A DNA stretch of 64,000 bases. Origin: Blautia_A ammoniilytica (GTDB lineage Bacteria > Bacillota > Clostridia > Lachnospirales > Lachnospiraceae). Below the pieces are notes generated by a model. The model worked only from the letters and a program-made list of their open reading frames with translations, was not told the DNA's origin and did not search any database. The position numbers and the translations under genes are program-made. The stretch lies in the NCBI RefSeq assembly GCF_025566965.1, contig NZ_JAOQJL010000017.1, positions 14,202 through 78,201 of the forward strand, in the 5' to 3' direction. Of the stretch, positions 33,198 to 41,472 are shown in pieces; the stretch's first letter is position 1; every line of letters begins with the position of its first letter.

Positions 33198-33548
33198 ATG
33201 AAGGATATGAAAAAATTGGAAATCATTATAAAAGCAGAAAAACTGGAACAGCTGAAAGAAATTCTGAATCAACGAGGGGTTCATGGTATGAATCTGTCTA
33301 ACATTATGGGGTGTGGAAATCAGAAAGGAAATATAAGATCTACCAGAAAGTATGACAACTCTTCCATTAACCTGATCCCTAAGATCAAGGTGGAAACGGT
33401 TATTCCAGATGAGCTTTCAGAAGATGTGATCAATGCAGTAGTGGATCAGATCCAGACCGGAAATTTTGGTGATGGAAAGATTTTTGTCTATGATGTGGAA
33501 GATGCTATCCGCATCCGTACAGGAGAGCACGGAAGTGATGCTTTGTAA
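33198..33548 (+). CDS. PII-family nitrogen signal protein
   Basis: A 116-residue GlnB/GlnK-type protein that would bind ATP/ADP and 2-oxoglutarate as a trimer. The body is well conserved (LEIIIKAEKLEQLKEIL, LIPKIKVETVIPDE, GDGKIFVYDVEDAIRIRTGE). The T-loop reads NQKGNIRSTRKYDNSS: the Tyr normally uridylylated (Tyr51 in YRG) is replaced, with a Tyr three residues later. No amtB or glnA lies beside it; instead it ends the purine operon, so it may tell this pathway or its importer about nitrogen state. ATG at 33198 follows AAAGG; an ATG three codons later is possible. Confidence 0.88.
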   Translation: MKDMKKLEIIIKAEKLEQLKEILNQRGVHGMNLSNIMGCGNQKGNIRSTRKYDNSSINLIPKIKVETVIPDELSEDVINAVVDQIQTGNFGDGKIFVYDVEDAIRIRTGEHGSDAL

Positions 33549-33617
33549 ATCAGTTGCGGAACAATAGATAGTAATTACAAATTCTTTAAATTTGGTCTGG
33601 CGTACAGGCTGATGAAT

Positions 33618-33683
33618 TGATACAATAGAAGGGTCAGTGTGCAAAAAAGGGAAGATTTTCCCGGCACTGGCGCTTCTATTTTT
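33618..33683 (+). promoter_or_regulatory. Extended -10 promoter and hairpin before mtnN
   Basis: TGATACAAT (33618-33626) is an extended -10 element. Immediately after it TAGAAGGGTCAGTGTGC pairs with GGCACTGGCGCTTCTA (33663-33678), followed by T5, ending 20 bp before mtnN. It may simply terminate the PII operon, but its position again puts a terminator between a probable start site and a gene. Confidence 0.5.
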
Positions 33684-33702
33684 ATGAAAAGAGGTTCAGA
33701 AG

Positions 33703-34401
33703 ATGAATTGTATTGGAATTATCGGAGCTATGGAAACTGAGGTAGCCAGACTTAAAGAGATGATGGAAGATGTGACAGTGGTCACAAAAGCTTCCATGGA
33801 ATTTTATCAGGGAATTTTAAAAGGAAAAAAGGCAGTGGTAGTCCGTTCCGGGATTGGCAAGGTGAATGCAGGAATCTGTGCGCAGATCCTGGCAGATGTT
33901 TTTCAGGTAGATGCCCTGATCAATACCGGTATTGCAGGAAGCTTGAATAATGATATCAATATTGGCGATATTGTACTTTCTACAGATGTGGTGCAGCATG
34001 ATGTGGATGCAGGAGCGTTCGGATATAAGAAAGGAGAGATTCCCCAGATGGGACAGCTTTCTTTCCCGGCAGACGCAAAGCTCCGTCAGCTGGCAGCAGA
34101 TGCCTGCAGGGATGTGAATCCGGAGATCCAGGTTTTCCAGGGCAGGATTGCTTCCGGAGATCAGTTTATCTGTGATCGGGCAGTAAAAAATGATATCCGT
34201 GATACTTTTGGCGCTTATGCAGTGGAGATGGAAGGTGCAGCGATCGGACAGGCGGCATGGCTGAATCAGGTACCTTTTCTGATCATTCGTGCCATTTCAG
34301 ATAATGCAGATGACAGCACTGGTATGGAGTATAATACCTTTGAAAGGCTGGCAGCTGAGCACAGTGTGCGTCTTACTGAGAAGATCATGGAAACTCTGTA
34401 A
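33703..34401 (+). CDS. mtnN: 5'-methylthioadenosine/S-adenosylhomocysteine nucleosidase
   Basis: A 232-residue cytoplasmic nucleosidase that splits adenine from MTA, SAH and 5'-deoxyadenosine, recycling by-products of SAM use. Family motifs: GIIGAMETEV at the N-terminus (catalytic Glu), VVVRSGIGKVNAG, NTGIAGSL, DVVQHDVDAGAFGY, ASGDQFI and VEMEGAAIGQ with the catalytic Glu, then IRAISDNAD with the catalytic Asp. Typical length. Releasing adenine next to a purine-degrading region may be coincidental. AGAGG precedes the ATG. Confidence 0.95.
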   Translation: MNCIGIIGAMETEVARLKEMMEDVTVVTKASMEFYQGILKGKKAVVVRSGIGKVNAGICAQILADVFQVDALINTGIAGSLNNDINIGDIVLSTDVVQHDVDAGAFGYKKGEIPQMGQLSFPADAKLRQLAADACRDVNPEIQVFQGRIASGDQFICDRAVKNDIRDTFGAYAVEMEGAAIGQAAWLNQVPFLIIRAISDNADDSTGMEYNTFERLAAEHSVRLTEKIMETL

Positions 34402-34409
34402 GAACAAAA

Positions 34410-34460
34410 AGGGCAAAACAGGTGTGCAGTCCTTTAGGAGGCTATAACCTATTTTGCCCT
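34410..34460. terminator. Large hairpin after mtnN
   Basis: AGGGCAAAACAGGT (from 34410) pairs with ACCTATTTTGCCCT (34447-34460). There is an A-run before but no T-run after, so terminator function on the plus strand is uncertain. Confidence 0.4.
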
Positions 34461-34504
34461 GTCTGCATATACTGGAACAGACAGGAAAATAAGGGGAAAA
34501 CCAT

Positions 34505-34987
34505 ATGTATCATAAAGAGTTTTATCCTTTTTATACAGCATATGCAGAAGCTGGGCTTTTCGATGGACAAAAGGTACAGGATCAGGAGTTTGAACTGATG
34601 AAATCCTATTACCCTTCTGCTGCCAGAAGGGTGCAGGCTCAGGTGGAACAGGAATGTGATCTGATGGATTACGAAGGCAGCAGGATTTATGATCAGTACC
34701 CGGATAAACTGATGCTTTACCATATGTGCCGGAAGATCCGTGAAAAGGTATCTGGGATGAGGGAAATGGAGCCATTGTCCGGAGATTTTCTGGATGATCT
34801 GATCCAGGTTTTGCTTTTTCAGGAGATTTCCAGGAGGCGTTGCAGGCGTAACCGGTGCCGGGGAAGAAACACAGCAGTTAATTTTTTTGTAGATGAATCC
34901 AAAAAACACAATATATACAATATCAGGGAAAAAAGATATAATAAAAATGATGACATTAGAAGAATATTTAGAGAAACAGATCAATGA
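34505..34987 (+). CDS. Conserved hypothetical protein
   Basis: A 160-residue soluble protein, no recognised domain. The first ~110 residues are acidic and Tyr-rich (YHKEFYPFYTAYAEAGLF, LMKSYYPSAARRVQ, CDLMDYEGSRIYDQYPDKLM), a pattern I associate with uncharacterised Lachnospiraceae proteins, while the C-terminal ~45 residues start with an Arg/Cys-rich stretch and look less conserved. That tail overlaps the start of the methyltransferase gene by 41 bp, so the true conserved protein may have ended earlier before a stop was lost. AAGGGG precedes the ATG. Function unknown. Confidence 0.65.
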   Translation: MYHKEFYPFYTAYAEAGLFDGQKVQDQEFELMKSYYPSAARRVQAQVEQECDLMDYEGSRIYDQYPDKLMLYHMCRKIREKVSGMREMEPLSGDFLDDLIQVLLFQEISRRRCRRNRCRGRNTAVNFFVDESKKHNIYNIREKRYNKNDDIRRIFRETDQ

Positions 34988-36077
34988 ATATTTGAAACAG
35001 GCGGTGCTCAGTGGAAATCGTAAAGAAGGTGTGGGCACAGTAAAGATCCGTCCGGTAAAGATACGGGAGCAGATCTTTTATCAGGCTTCTGCCATGGAGG
35101 GTACAAAGGTGCTCCATAAAAACTATGACAGGGAGCAGGTGATCGCCTATATTAAAGAGGCTCTTGGCAACGGCTTCGGACAGCTGCAGGCGCAGGGACA
35201 GGAATTGGATGGTACAGTTCTTGTAAGTAAAAAAGGAAAGATCACGGTAAAGGTAAAAAGGCATTCTGGTGCAGAAAAGATCCAGATCCAGGCACATAAC
35301 CGTGTTAAGAAATATATACTTGAGGAAGGAACGCCAGTTCCGTTTTTGGTGGATTTGGGAGTGATGCATCCGTCAGGCAGCATTGTTTCCTCCAGATATG
35401 ACAAATTCCGTCAGATCAACCGTTTCCTGGAATTTATTGAAGACATTCTGCCTAGGCTTCCAAAGGACAGAGAAATCACGATTCTGGATTTTGGATGTGG
35501 GAAATCTTACCTTACTTTTGCTATGTATTATTATCTTCGGGAATTAAAAGGCTATGATGTTCAGATCATTGGCCTTGATCTGAAGGAAGATGTGATCCGG
35601 CATTGCAGCCGGCTGGCAGAAGAGTATGGATATGAGAAGCTGCATTTTTATAAAGGGAATATCGCAGATTATGAAGGAGTAACATCTGTAGATATGGTAG
35701 TGACCCTCCATGCTTGTGATACAGCCACGGATTATGCACTGGCAAAAGCCGTTGAGTGGGGGGCGCAGGTGATCCTGTCTGTGCCCTGTTGCCAGCATGA
35801 GCTGAACCGGCAGATAGAAAATCAGCTGCTGCAGCCTGTACTGAAGTACGGGATCTTAAGAGAGCGGATAAGTGCCCTTCTTACAGATGGGATTAGAGCA
35901 AATCTGCTGGAAGAGGCTGGCTATGATACACAGATCCTGGAATTTATTGATATGGAGCATACCCCCAAGAATTTGCTGATCCGTGCAGTGCACACGGGGA
36001 AAAAGCGTGACGGGGAAGCGTTAAAACATATGATGAAGGCTTTGCATGTGCAGCCTTCACTGGAAAAACTGCTTTAA
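34947..36077 (+). CDS. Class I SAM-dependent methyltransferase (Methyltransf_32 type)
   Basis: A 376-residue protein. The central Rossmann domain has the SAM motif ILDFGCGKSYLTFAMYYYL, an acidic loop IIGLDLKEDVI and the distal TLHACDTATDYALAKA with SVPCCQHELNRQ, the pattern of the GSTCD/Methyltransf_32 family, whose members may act on RNA; the substrate is unknown. The ~130 N-terminal residues are a lysine-rich domain. The frame opens at 34893, but homologous-looking sequence begins at MMTLEEYLEKQ (34947); no strong ribosome site marks either start, so the start is uncertain and may depend on coupling to the upstream gene. Confidence 0.78.
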   Translation: MMTLEEYLEKQINEYLKQAVLSGNRKEGVGTVKIRPVKIREQIFYQASAMEGTKVLHKNYDREQVIAYIKEALGNGFGQLQAQGQELDGTVLVSKKGKITVKVKRHSGAEKIQIQAHNRVKKYILEEGTPVPFLVDLGVMHPSGSIVSSRYDKFRQINRFLEFIEDILPRLPKDREITILDFGCGKSYLTFAMYYYLRELKGYDVQIIGLDLKEDVIRHCSRLAEEYGYEKLHFYKGNIADYEGVTSVDMVVTLHACDTATDYALAKAVEWGAQVILSVPCCQHELNRQIENQLLQPVLKYGILRERISALLTDGIRANLLEEAGYDTQILEFIDMEHTPKNLLIRAVHTGKKRDGEALKHMMKALHVQPSLEKLL

Positions 36078-36098
36078 TCGGTTTGGTAGGAGAAAAAC

Positions 36099-38552
36099 AT
36101 GAAGAAATTTTTATGCAGGCTATTGCTTTTACTGCTGGTGTTTGCAGCGGGAGTGGCAGGAACCGCCTTTCTTCTGAATAGTGAGACAACTGATGACCGG
36201 TCGGATATGAATAATCCGGTGCTGCCTGAGGTGATGATCGATGTAGGCGGCATATATGCTAACCGGATGTACGGATATGCACAGGAAATGCAGGCCGATT
36301 TTACGCGTGATAGCGTGACGCCTTTAGACACATCCAAGGAATTAAAATTTGTGATCAACGGATATGATACAAAGGTATCCAGCCTGGCTTATGAGATCCG
36401 TACTTCAGATGGTATGAAGGTGTTGGAGAACCGGAAGATCAAGAATCTGGGAGAAGAGGACGGGTATCTTACTGCGTCTGTGACGGTGAACAGCAGTCTT
36501 AGGGTGAATCAGGAATATTCTATGCAGATCACATTGGAAACATCCAAAGGGGCTGCCTATTATTATACACGTGTAGTATCCAGGTCAGGACTGAATGTGG
36601 ATCAGTATGTGAAATTTGTTAAAAGCTTTTATGAAAAGTCCATGGACAAGGCTTCTGCCGAGGATTTGACCAGTTACCTGGAGCCTGTGGATACTGGCGC
36701 TTCTGCTAATTATAATGATGTGAATATTAATTCCACCTTCAATCAGATCAGCTGGGGGTCTTTAAGTCCGCAGATCTACAAAAAAGGAATTCCAGTGATC
36801 AAGGATATTAATGAGACAACAGCAAGTATTTCCCTGGAATATCAGATCATGGCAAGGGATGGGGACAGCGCTCCGGAGATTTATGATGTAACAGAGTTTT
36901 ACAGGATGAGGTACACTTCTTCCAGGATCATGCTTCTGGATTTTGAACGTTCTGCCAGCCAGGTGTTTGATGAAAACAATATAAAGATTTCCCAGGATGG
37001 ACTTCTTCTTGGTGTACGCAGCAGGGACGTGGAATACATGACTAATGAAACAGCAGGTGTGGCTGCTTTTGTACAAGAGGGAGACCTGTGGTCTTTTGAC
37101 CCTGAAGATGGGAAGACTATCCGTATTTTCAGCTTCCGCAGAGATGAAGGCGATTTCCGTGATGCAAGGAATCAGCACAACATTAAGATCATTCGTGTGG
37201 AAGATAACGGTGATGTGGATTTTGTATTGTATGGATATATGAATCGGGGATTGAGAGAAGGCTATAGCGGTCTTTGTGTATATCACTATAGCAGTGATCA
37301 GAATGTGGTAGAGGAAAAAGTATTTATCCCCACTACAGAGTCTTATGAGTTTTTAAAGGAAGACCTTGGTACACTGTCTTATGTAAGTAAGAATAATCAA
37401 CTCTTTTTGCTGTTTTCCGGAAAGCTGTATCGTGTAGATATCGATAAAGGCGACTTTCAGGTTATGGAAGAGCAGATCAATCCTTCACAGTTTGTTGTTT
37501 CAGACACAAATGCACATGCTGCCTGGACTATACAGGAAGGGGAAAATGCAGGATGTATCAAAGAAATACAGTTTGACACTCTGGATACCAGGATCCTTAC
37601 AGGAGCAGCTGGACAGAGCGTAAAGCCGGTAGGCTTTATGAATGAAGATCTGGTATATGGTGTGGTTATGGACGGGGATGCTCTGACGGATGATGACGGC
37701 CATGTGACAGAAGGGATCCATACCCTTCGGATTGAAGGCTTTGATGGTGAGATCAAAAAGGAATATCACCAGGAAGGCCTGTACATAACCAATGTGACGA
37801 TCGGAAGTACACTGATGGAGTTTGAACTTTCTGCCAAACAGGGGAATACCTATGTTGTTCAGAAGAATGATAATATTATGAACAATAAAAAGGCGGGGGA
37901 AACTCAGGCTGAGGTTGAACTGGTATCCAATTCCAGAACAGGCACCCAGGTCAGATTGTCCTTTAGCAGTGCACCTGAGGTTGAGGAGGCACTGGTGGTC
38001 TATGCCAAAATGAAGAGCGGGGATGAAAATAAGATCGTTCTGGATACTCAGGTGCCGCAGGATGAGATTTACTATGTTTATGCAAAAGGCGGTCTGGACA
38101 GTACATTTACAGATCCGGGTCAAGCCGTGAAGCATGCAGATGACCTGGCAGGCGTGGTATTGAACCGTGCACAGCAGTATGTCTGGGAACGAGGCAATAA
38201 AAAGACAAAGATCACGTTGAATATTGAAGATGTGCCGGAAGTGATGCGTACTGGATCCATGGATCTGGCGGCACTGCAGCAAGGCATGGGAGATCAGGGC
38301 ACAGTGATCGATCTGTCCGGATGTACTTTGGACAGTGTACTGTATGAGGTAAGTGCTCAGAGGCCTGTGATCGCCAAGACGGGAAATAATACCAGCGTGG
38401 TGATCATTGGATATGATGAGTATAATACCTGGCTATATGATCCGGCGACCGGTGAGACACAACCTTATGGTATGAATGACAGTACAGCACTGTTTGAAAA
38501 GGCTGGTAATATTTTTGTCAGCTATATTGAAAACATAAAAGATCCAACATAA
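36099..38552 (+). CDS. Large membrane-anchored surface protein with C39-like C-terminal domain
   Basis: An 817-residue protein with an N-terminal signal anchor (LLLLLLVFAAGVAGTAFLL) and an otherwise extracellular body rich in beta structure; the middle (about 300-560) has repeated strand patterns reminiscent of beta-propeller repeats. The last ~100 residues (GCTLDSVLYEVSAQRPVIA, then VVIIGYDEYNTWLYDPATGE) resemble the end of a papain-like peptidase C39 domain, but the usual catalytic His before VVIIGYD is replaced by Thr-Ser, so it is probably non-catalytic. AGGAG precedes the ATG; it stands 21 bp behind the methyltransferase and could be cotranscribed. Function unknown. Confidence 0.7.
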   Translation: MKKFLCRLLLLLLVFAAGVAGTAFLLNSETTDDRSDMNNPVLPEVMIDVGGIYANRMYGYAQEMQADFTRDSVTPLDTSKELKFVINGYDTKVSSLAYEIRTSDGMKVLENRKIKNLGEEDGYLTASVTVNSSLRVNQEYSMQITLETSKGAAYYYTRVVSRSGLNVDQYVKFVKSFYEKSMDKASAEDLTSYLEPVDTGASANYNDVNINSTFNQISWGSLSPQIYKKGIPVIKDINETTASISLEYQIMARDGDSAPEIYDVTEFYRMRYTSSRIMLLDFERSASQVFDENNIKISQDGLLLGVRSRDVEYMTNETAGVAAFVQEGDLWSFDPEDGKTIRIFSFRRDEGDFRDARNQHNIKIIRVEDNGDVDFVLYGYMNRGLREGYSGLCVYHYSSDQNVVEEKVFIPTTESYEFLKEDLGTLSYVSKNNQLFLLFSGKLYRVDIDKGDFQVMEEQINPSQFVVSDTNAHAAWTIQEGENAGCIKEIQFDTLDTRILTGAAGQSVKPVGFMNEDLVYGVVMDGDALTDDDGHVTEGIHTLRIEGFDGEIKKEYHQEGLYITNVTIGSTLMEFELSAKQGNTYVVQKNDNIMNNKKAGETQAEVELVSNSRTGTQVRLSFSSAPEVEEALVVYAKMKSGDENKIVLDTQVPQDEIYYVYAKGGLDSTFTDPGQAVKHADDLAGVVLNRAQQYVWERGNKKTKITLNIEDVPEVMRTGSMDLAALQQGMGDQGTVIDLSGCTLDSVLYEVSAQRPVIAKTGNNTSVVIIGYDEYNTWLYDPATGETQPYGMNDSTALFEKAGNIFVSYIENIKDPT

Positions 38553-38607
38553 TAACATAAAGTTGTTGGAATAAAAAGTAAGCAAAAATAGCAGGAGGGA
38601 TTTTATT

Positions 38608-39807
38608 ATGCAGAAACAATTAATGGAACTGTTTACACAGATGTATGGAGAAGGTGGAGACATTCGTGGATATTTTGCACCTGGCCGTGTAAATCTGATC
38701 GGAGAACATACAGACTATAATGGCGGTCATGTTTTTCCGTGTGCTCTTACGCTTGGTACCTATGGTCTTGCAAGAAAACGTGAGGATAATATACTTCGTT
38801 TTTATTCTGCTAATTTTCCAAAGGCCGGCATGATCCAGTCTTCTCTGGAGGAGCTTGTTCCATCTGAAGAGGCTGGCTGGACCAATTATCCAAAGGGAGT
38901 TATGTGGACCTTTGAAAAGAGAGGCTATAAGCTGACTTGTGGACTGGATTTTATGATCTTTGGTAATATTCCTAACGGTTCCGGACTTTCATCCTCCGCT
39001 TCCCTGGAAGTGCTTACAGGAACTATGTTAAAAGATCTGTTTGGATTTGATGAGATATCCATGCAGGATATTGCTATTATGGGACAGTATTCTGAGAATA
39101 ATTTCAATGGGATGAATTGTGGGATCATGGATCAGTTTGCAAGTGCAATGGGTAAAAAAGGCTGTGCTATTTTCCTGGATACGAATACCCTGCAGTATGA
39201 GTATGCACCGGTAAAACTTCCAGATGCAAAGATCGTGATCACAAACAGCAAAGTGAAACACAGCCTTGTAAGTTCCGCCTATAATGACAGGAGAAATGAA
39301 TGTGAGACAGCATTAGAAGATCTGCAGAAGGTGATGGATATTAAGACACTGGGAGATTTAACAGAGGCTGAGTTTGAAGCACATAAGGATGCAATCCAGG
39401 ATCCGGTATGCGTAAAGAGGGCAAAGCATGCAGTTTATGAGAACCAGCGTACCATCAAGGCTGTACAGGCACTGAAGGAAAATAACATCAAAGAATTCGG
39501 AAAGCTGATGAACGCATCTCATGTATCCTTAAGAGATGATTTTGAAGTGTCCTGTGAAGAGATCGATATTCTGGTAGATCTTGCGTGGAAAACACCGGGA
39601 GTGATCGGATCACGTATCACAGGAGGCGGATTTGGCGGTTGTACTGTAAGCATTGTGGAAAATGACCAGGTACAGGCTTTTACAGAGAACATCGGAAAGG
39701 CATACGCAGAAAAGGTAGGCCATGAGGCAGAATTTTATGTAGTGGACATGGGCGATGGTGCCGGAAAGATGGATATAAAAGATATGAATGTACAGGTTGA
39801 ATGCTAA
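38608..39807 (+). CDS. galK: Galactokinase
   Basis: A 399-residue GHMP kinase that phosphorylates galactose at C1, the first committed step of the Leloir pathway. Signatures: GRVNLIGEHTDYNGG near residue 28, the ATP-binding IPNGSGLSSSASLEV, and the C-terminal GSRITGGGFGGCTVSIV. AGGAGGG lies well before the ATG. It forms a two-gene operon with galT (13-bp gap); galE and a regulator are not next to it. Confidence 0.97.
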   Translation: MQKQLMELFTQMYGEGGDIRGYFAPGRVNLIGEHTDYNGGHVFPCALTLGTYGLARKREDNILRFYSANFPKAGMIQSSLEELVPSEEAGWTNYPKGVMWTFEKRGYKLTCGLDFMIFGNIPNGSGLSSSASLEVLTGTMLKDLFGFDEISMQDIAIMGQYSENNFNGMNCGIMDQFASAMGKKGCAIFLDTNTLQYEYAPVKLPDAKIVITNSKVKHSLVSSAYNDRRNECETALEDLQKVMDIKTLGDLTEAEFEAHKDAIQDPVCVKRAKHAVYENQRTIKAVQALKENNIKEFGKLMNASHVSLRDDFEVSCEEIDILVDLAWKTPGVIGSRITGGGFGGCTVSIVENDQVQAFTENIGKAYAEKVGHEAEFYVVDMGDGAGKMDIKDMNVQVEC

Positions 39808-39820
39808 GGGGTGACGGGAA

Positions 39821-41311
39821 ATGTTAAGTGAGAATATTAAGAAACTGGTACAGTATGGGATTGAAACAGGTTTGACACCGGAATGTGAGCGGATCTATAC
39901 TACCAATCTTCTGCTGGATGTATTTAAGGAAGACGAGTATACAGAGCCGGAAGAAGAATATAGTAATATTGATCTTGAGCAGGTTTTAAAAGAGTTACTG
40001 GATGAGGCAGTTGCACGAGGACTGATCCAGGACAGTGTGGTATACAGGGATTTGTTTGATACCAGGCTTATGAATTGTCTGATGCCCAGACCGGCCCAGG
40101 TAAGAAATACTTTCTGGGAAAAATATAAAGAGGATCCGGAGAAAGCGACCGATTACTTTTATAAGCTGAGCCAGGACAGCGATTATATCCGCCGCTACCG
40201 TGTAAAGAAGGATCAGAAATGGACAGTGGACAGCCCATATGGACAGATTGATATTACCATTAACCTGTCAAAGCCGGAGAAGGATCCAAAGGCTATTGCA
40301 GCGGCCAAGCTGATCAAGTCCAGCAGTTATCCAAAGTGTCTGCTTTGCCCGGAAAATGAAGGATATGCAGGCAGAGCCAACCATCCGGCAAGGGAGAACC
40401 ACAGGATCATTCCTGTTACCATTAATGATACTCCCTGGGGCTTTCAGTATTCTCCTTATGTATATTACAATGAGCATTGTATTGTATTCAATTTCAGCCA
40501 TACACCTATGAAGATCGAGAGGAATACCTTTATTAAGCTGTTTGACTTTGTTAAGCTGTTCCCTCATTATTTCCTTGGCTCCAATGCAGATCTGCCTATC
40601 GTAGGCGGTTCTATTTTAAGCCATGATCATTTCCAGGGCGGACATTATACCTTTGCAATGGCGAAGGCAGAGATTGAGAAGACAGTGACGATCCCAGGTT
40701 ATGAGGATGTGGAAGCCGGGATTCTGAAGTGGCCGCTTTCTGTACTGAGGATCCGTCATAAGGATTCTGACAGGCTGGTGGATCTGGCTACTCATATTCT
40801 GGATAAGTGGAGAGGTTATACAGATGAAGAGGCTTTTGTTTTTGCACAGACAGATGGAGAACCTCATAATACCATTACTCCTATTGCAAGAAAGAAAGGA
40901 GATCTGTTTGAACTTGATCTGACTCTTCGGAATAATATTACCACAGAAGAGAATCCGCTGGGCGTGTACCATCCTCATGCACAGTATCATCATATCAAGA
41001 AAGAGAATATCGGTCTGATCGAGGTGATGGGGCTGGCAGTGCTTCCGGCAAGGCTGAAAGAAGAATTGGAGCTTCTTGAAGAATATATTCTGGAAGGCAA
41101 GGATATTGCTTCCAATGAGAAGATAGAGAAACATGCACAGTGGGTAGCTGAGTTCCTTCCTAAATATCCTCATTTGGATAAAGAGAACATCCAGCAAGTT
41201 CTGCGTGAGGAAGTAGGACAGGTATTTGTACATGTTCTGGAGGATGCCGGTGTTTACAAATGTACTCCAAAGGGCAGGGATGCATTCATGCGTTTTGTTC
41301 ATACACTGTAA
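39821..41311 (+). CDS. galT: UDP-glucose-hexose-1-phosphate uridylyltransferase, class 2
   Basis: A 496-residue enzyme that exchanges galactose-1-phosphate with UDP-glucose. It belongs to the Firmicutes GalT class 2 (PF01087/02744-like, ~500 residues), which lacks the ~350-residue layout of E. coli GalT; the active-site region is GGSILSHDHFQGGHY, and substrate motifs CLLCPENEGYAGR and NHPARENHRIIP are visible. AAGGGGTGACGGGAA precedes the ATG. Cotranscribed with galK. About 140 bp downstream up to 41454 hold no terminator that I can support. Confidence 0.95.
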   Translation: MLSENIKKLVQYGIETGLTPECERIYTTNLLLDVFKEDEYTEPEEEYSNIDLEQVLKELLDEAVARGLIQDSVVYRDLFDTRLMNCLMPRPAQVRNTFWEKYKEDPEKATDYFYKLSQDSDYIRRYRVKKDQKWTVDSPYGQIDITINLSKPEKDPKAIAAAKLIKSSSYPKCLLCPENEGYAGRANHPARENHRIIPVTINDTPWGFQYSPYVYYNEHCIVFNFSHTPMKIERNTFIKLFDFVKLFPHYFLGSNADLPIVGGSILSHDHFQGGHYTFAMAKAEIEKTVTIPGYEDVEAGILKWPLSVLRIRHKDSDRLVDLATHILDKWRGYTDEEAFVFAQTDGEPHNTITPIARKKGDLFELDLTLRNNITTEENPLGVYHPHAQYHHIKKENIGLIEVMGLAVLPARLKEELELLEEYILEGKDIASNEKIEKHAQWVAEFLPKYPHLDKENIQQVLREEVGQVFVHVLEDAGVYKCTPKGRDAFMRFVHTL

Positions 41312-41472
41312 GATTTGATGGAAATACTTATGTAATATAAATGTAAAATTTGTTAAACTTTTTTCTGACCTGTGGTTGAAAGTTAAAAATGTTTCAGTTA
41401 TACTGATACAGAAGCAAGGAATTGTGATGTTGCCGGCAGGCGGCATAAGGGTTTATGAACAGAGGAGAGTAT

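Noticed and set aside
33198..33548. PII protein as part of an ammonium-transport pair
   Set aside because: No amtB next to it on either side.
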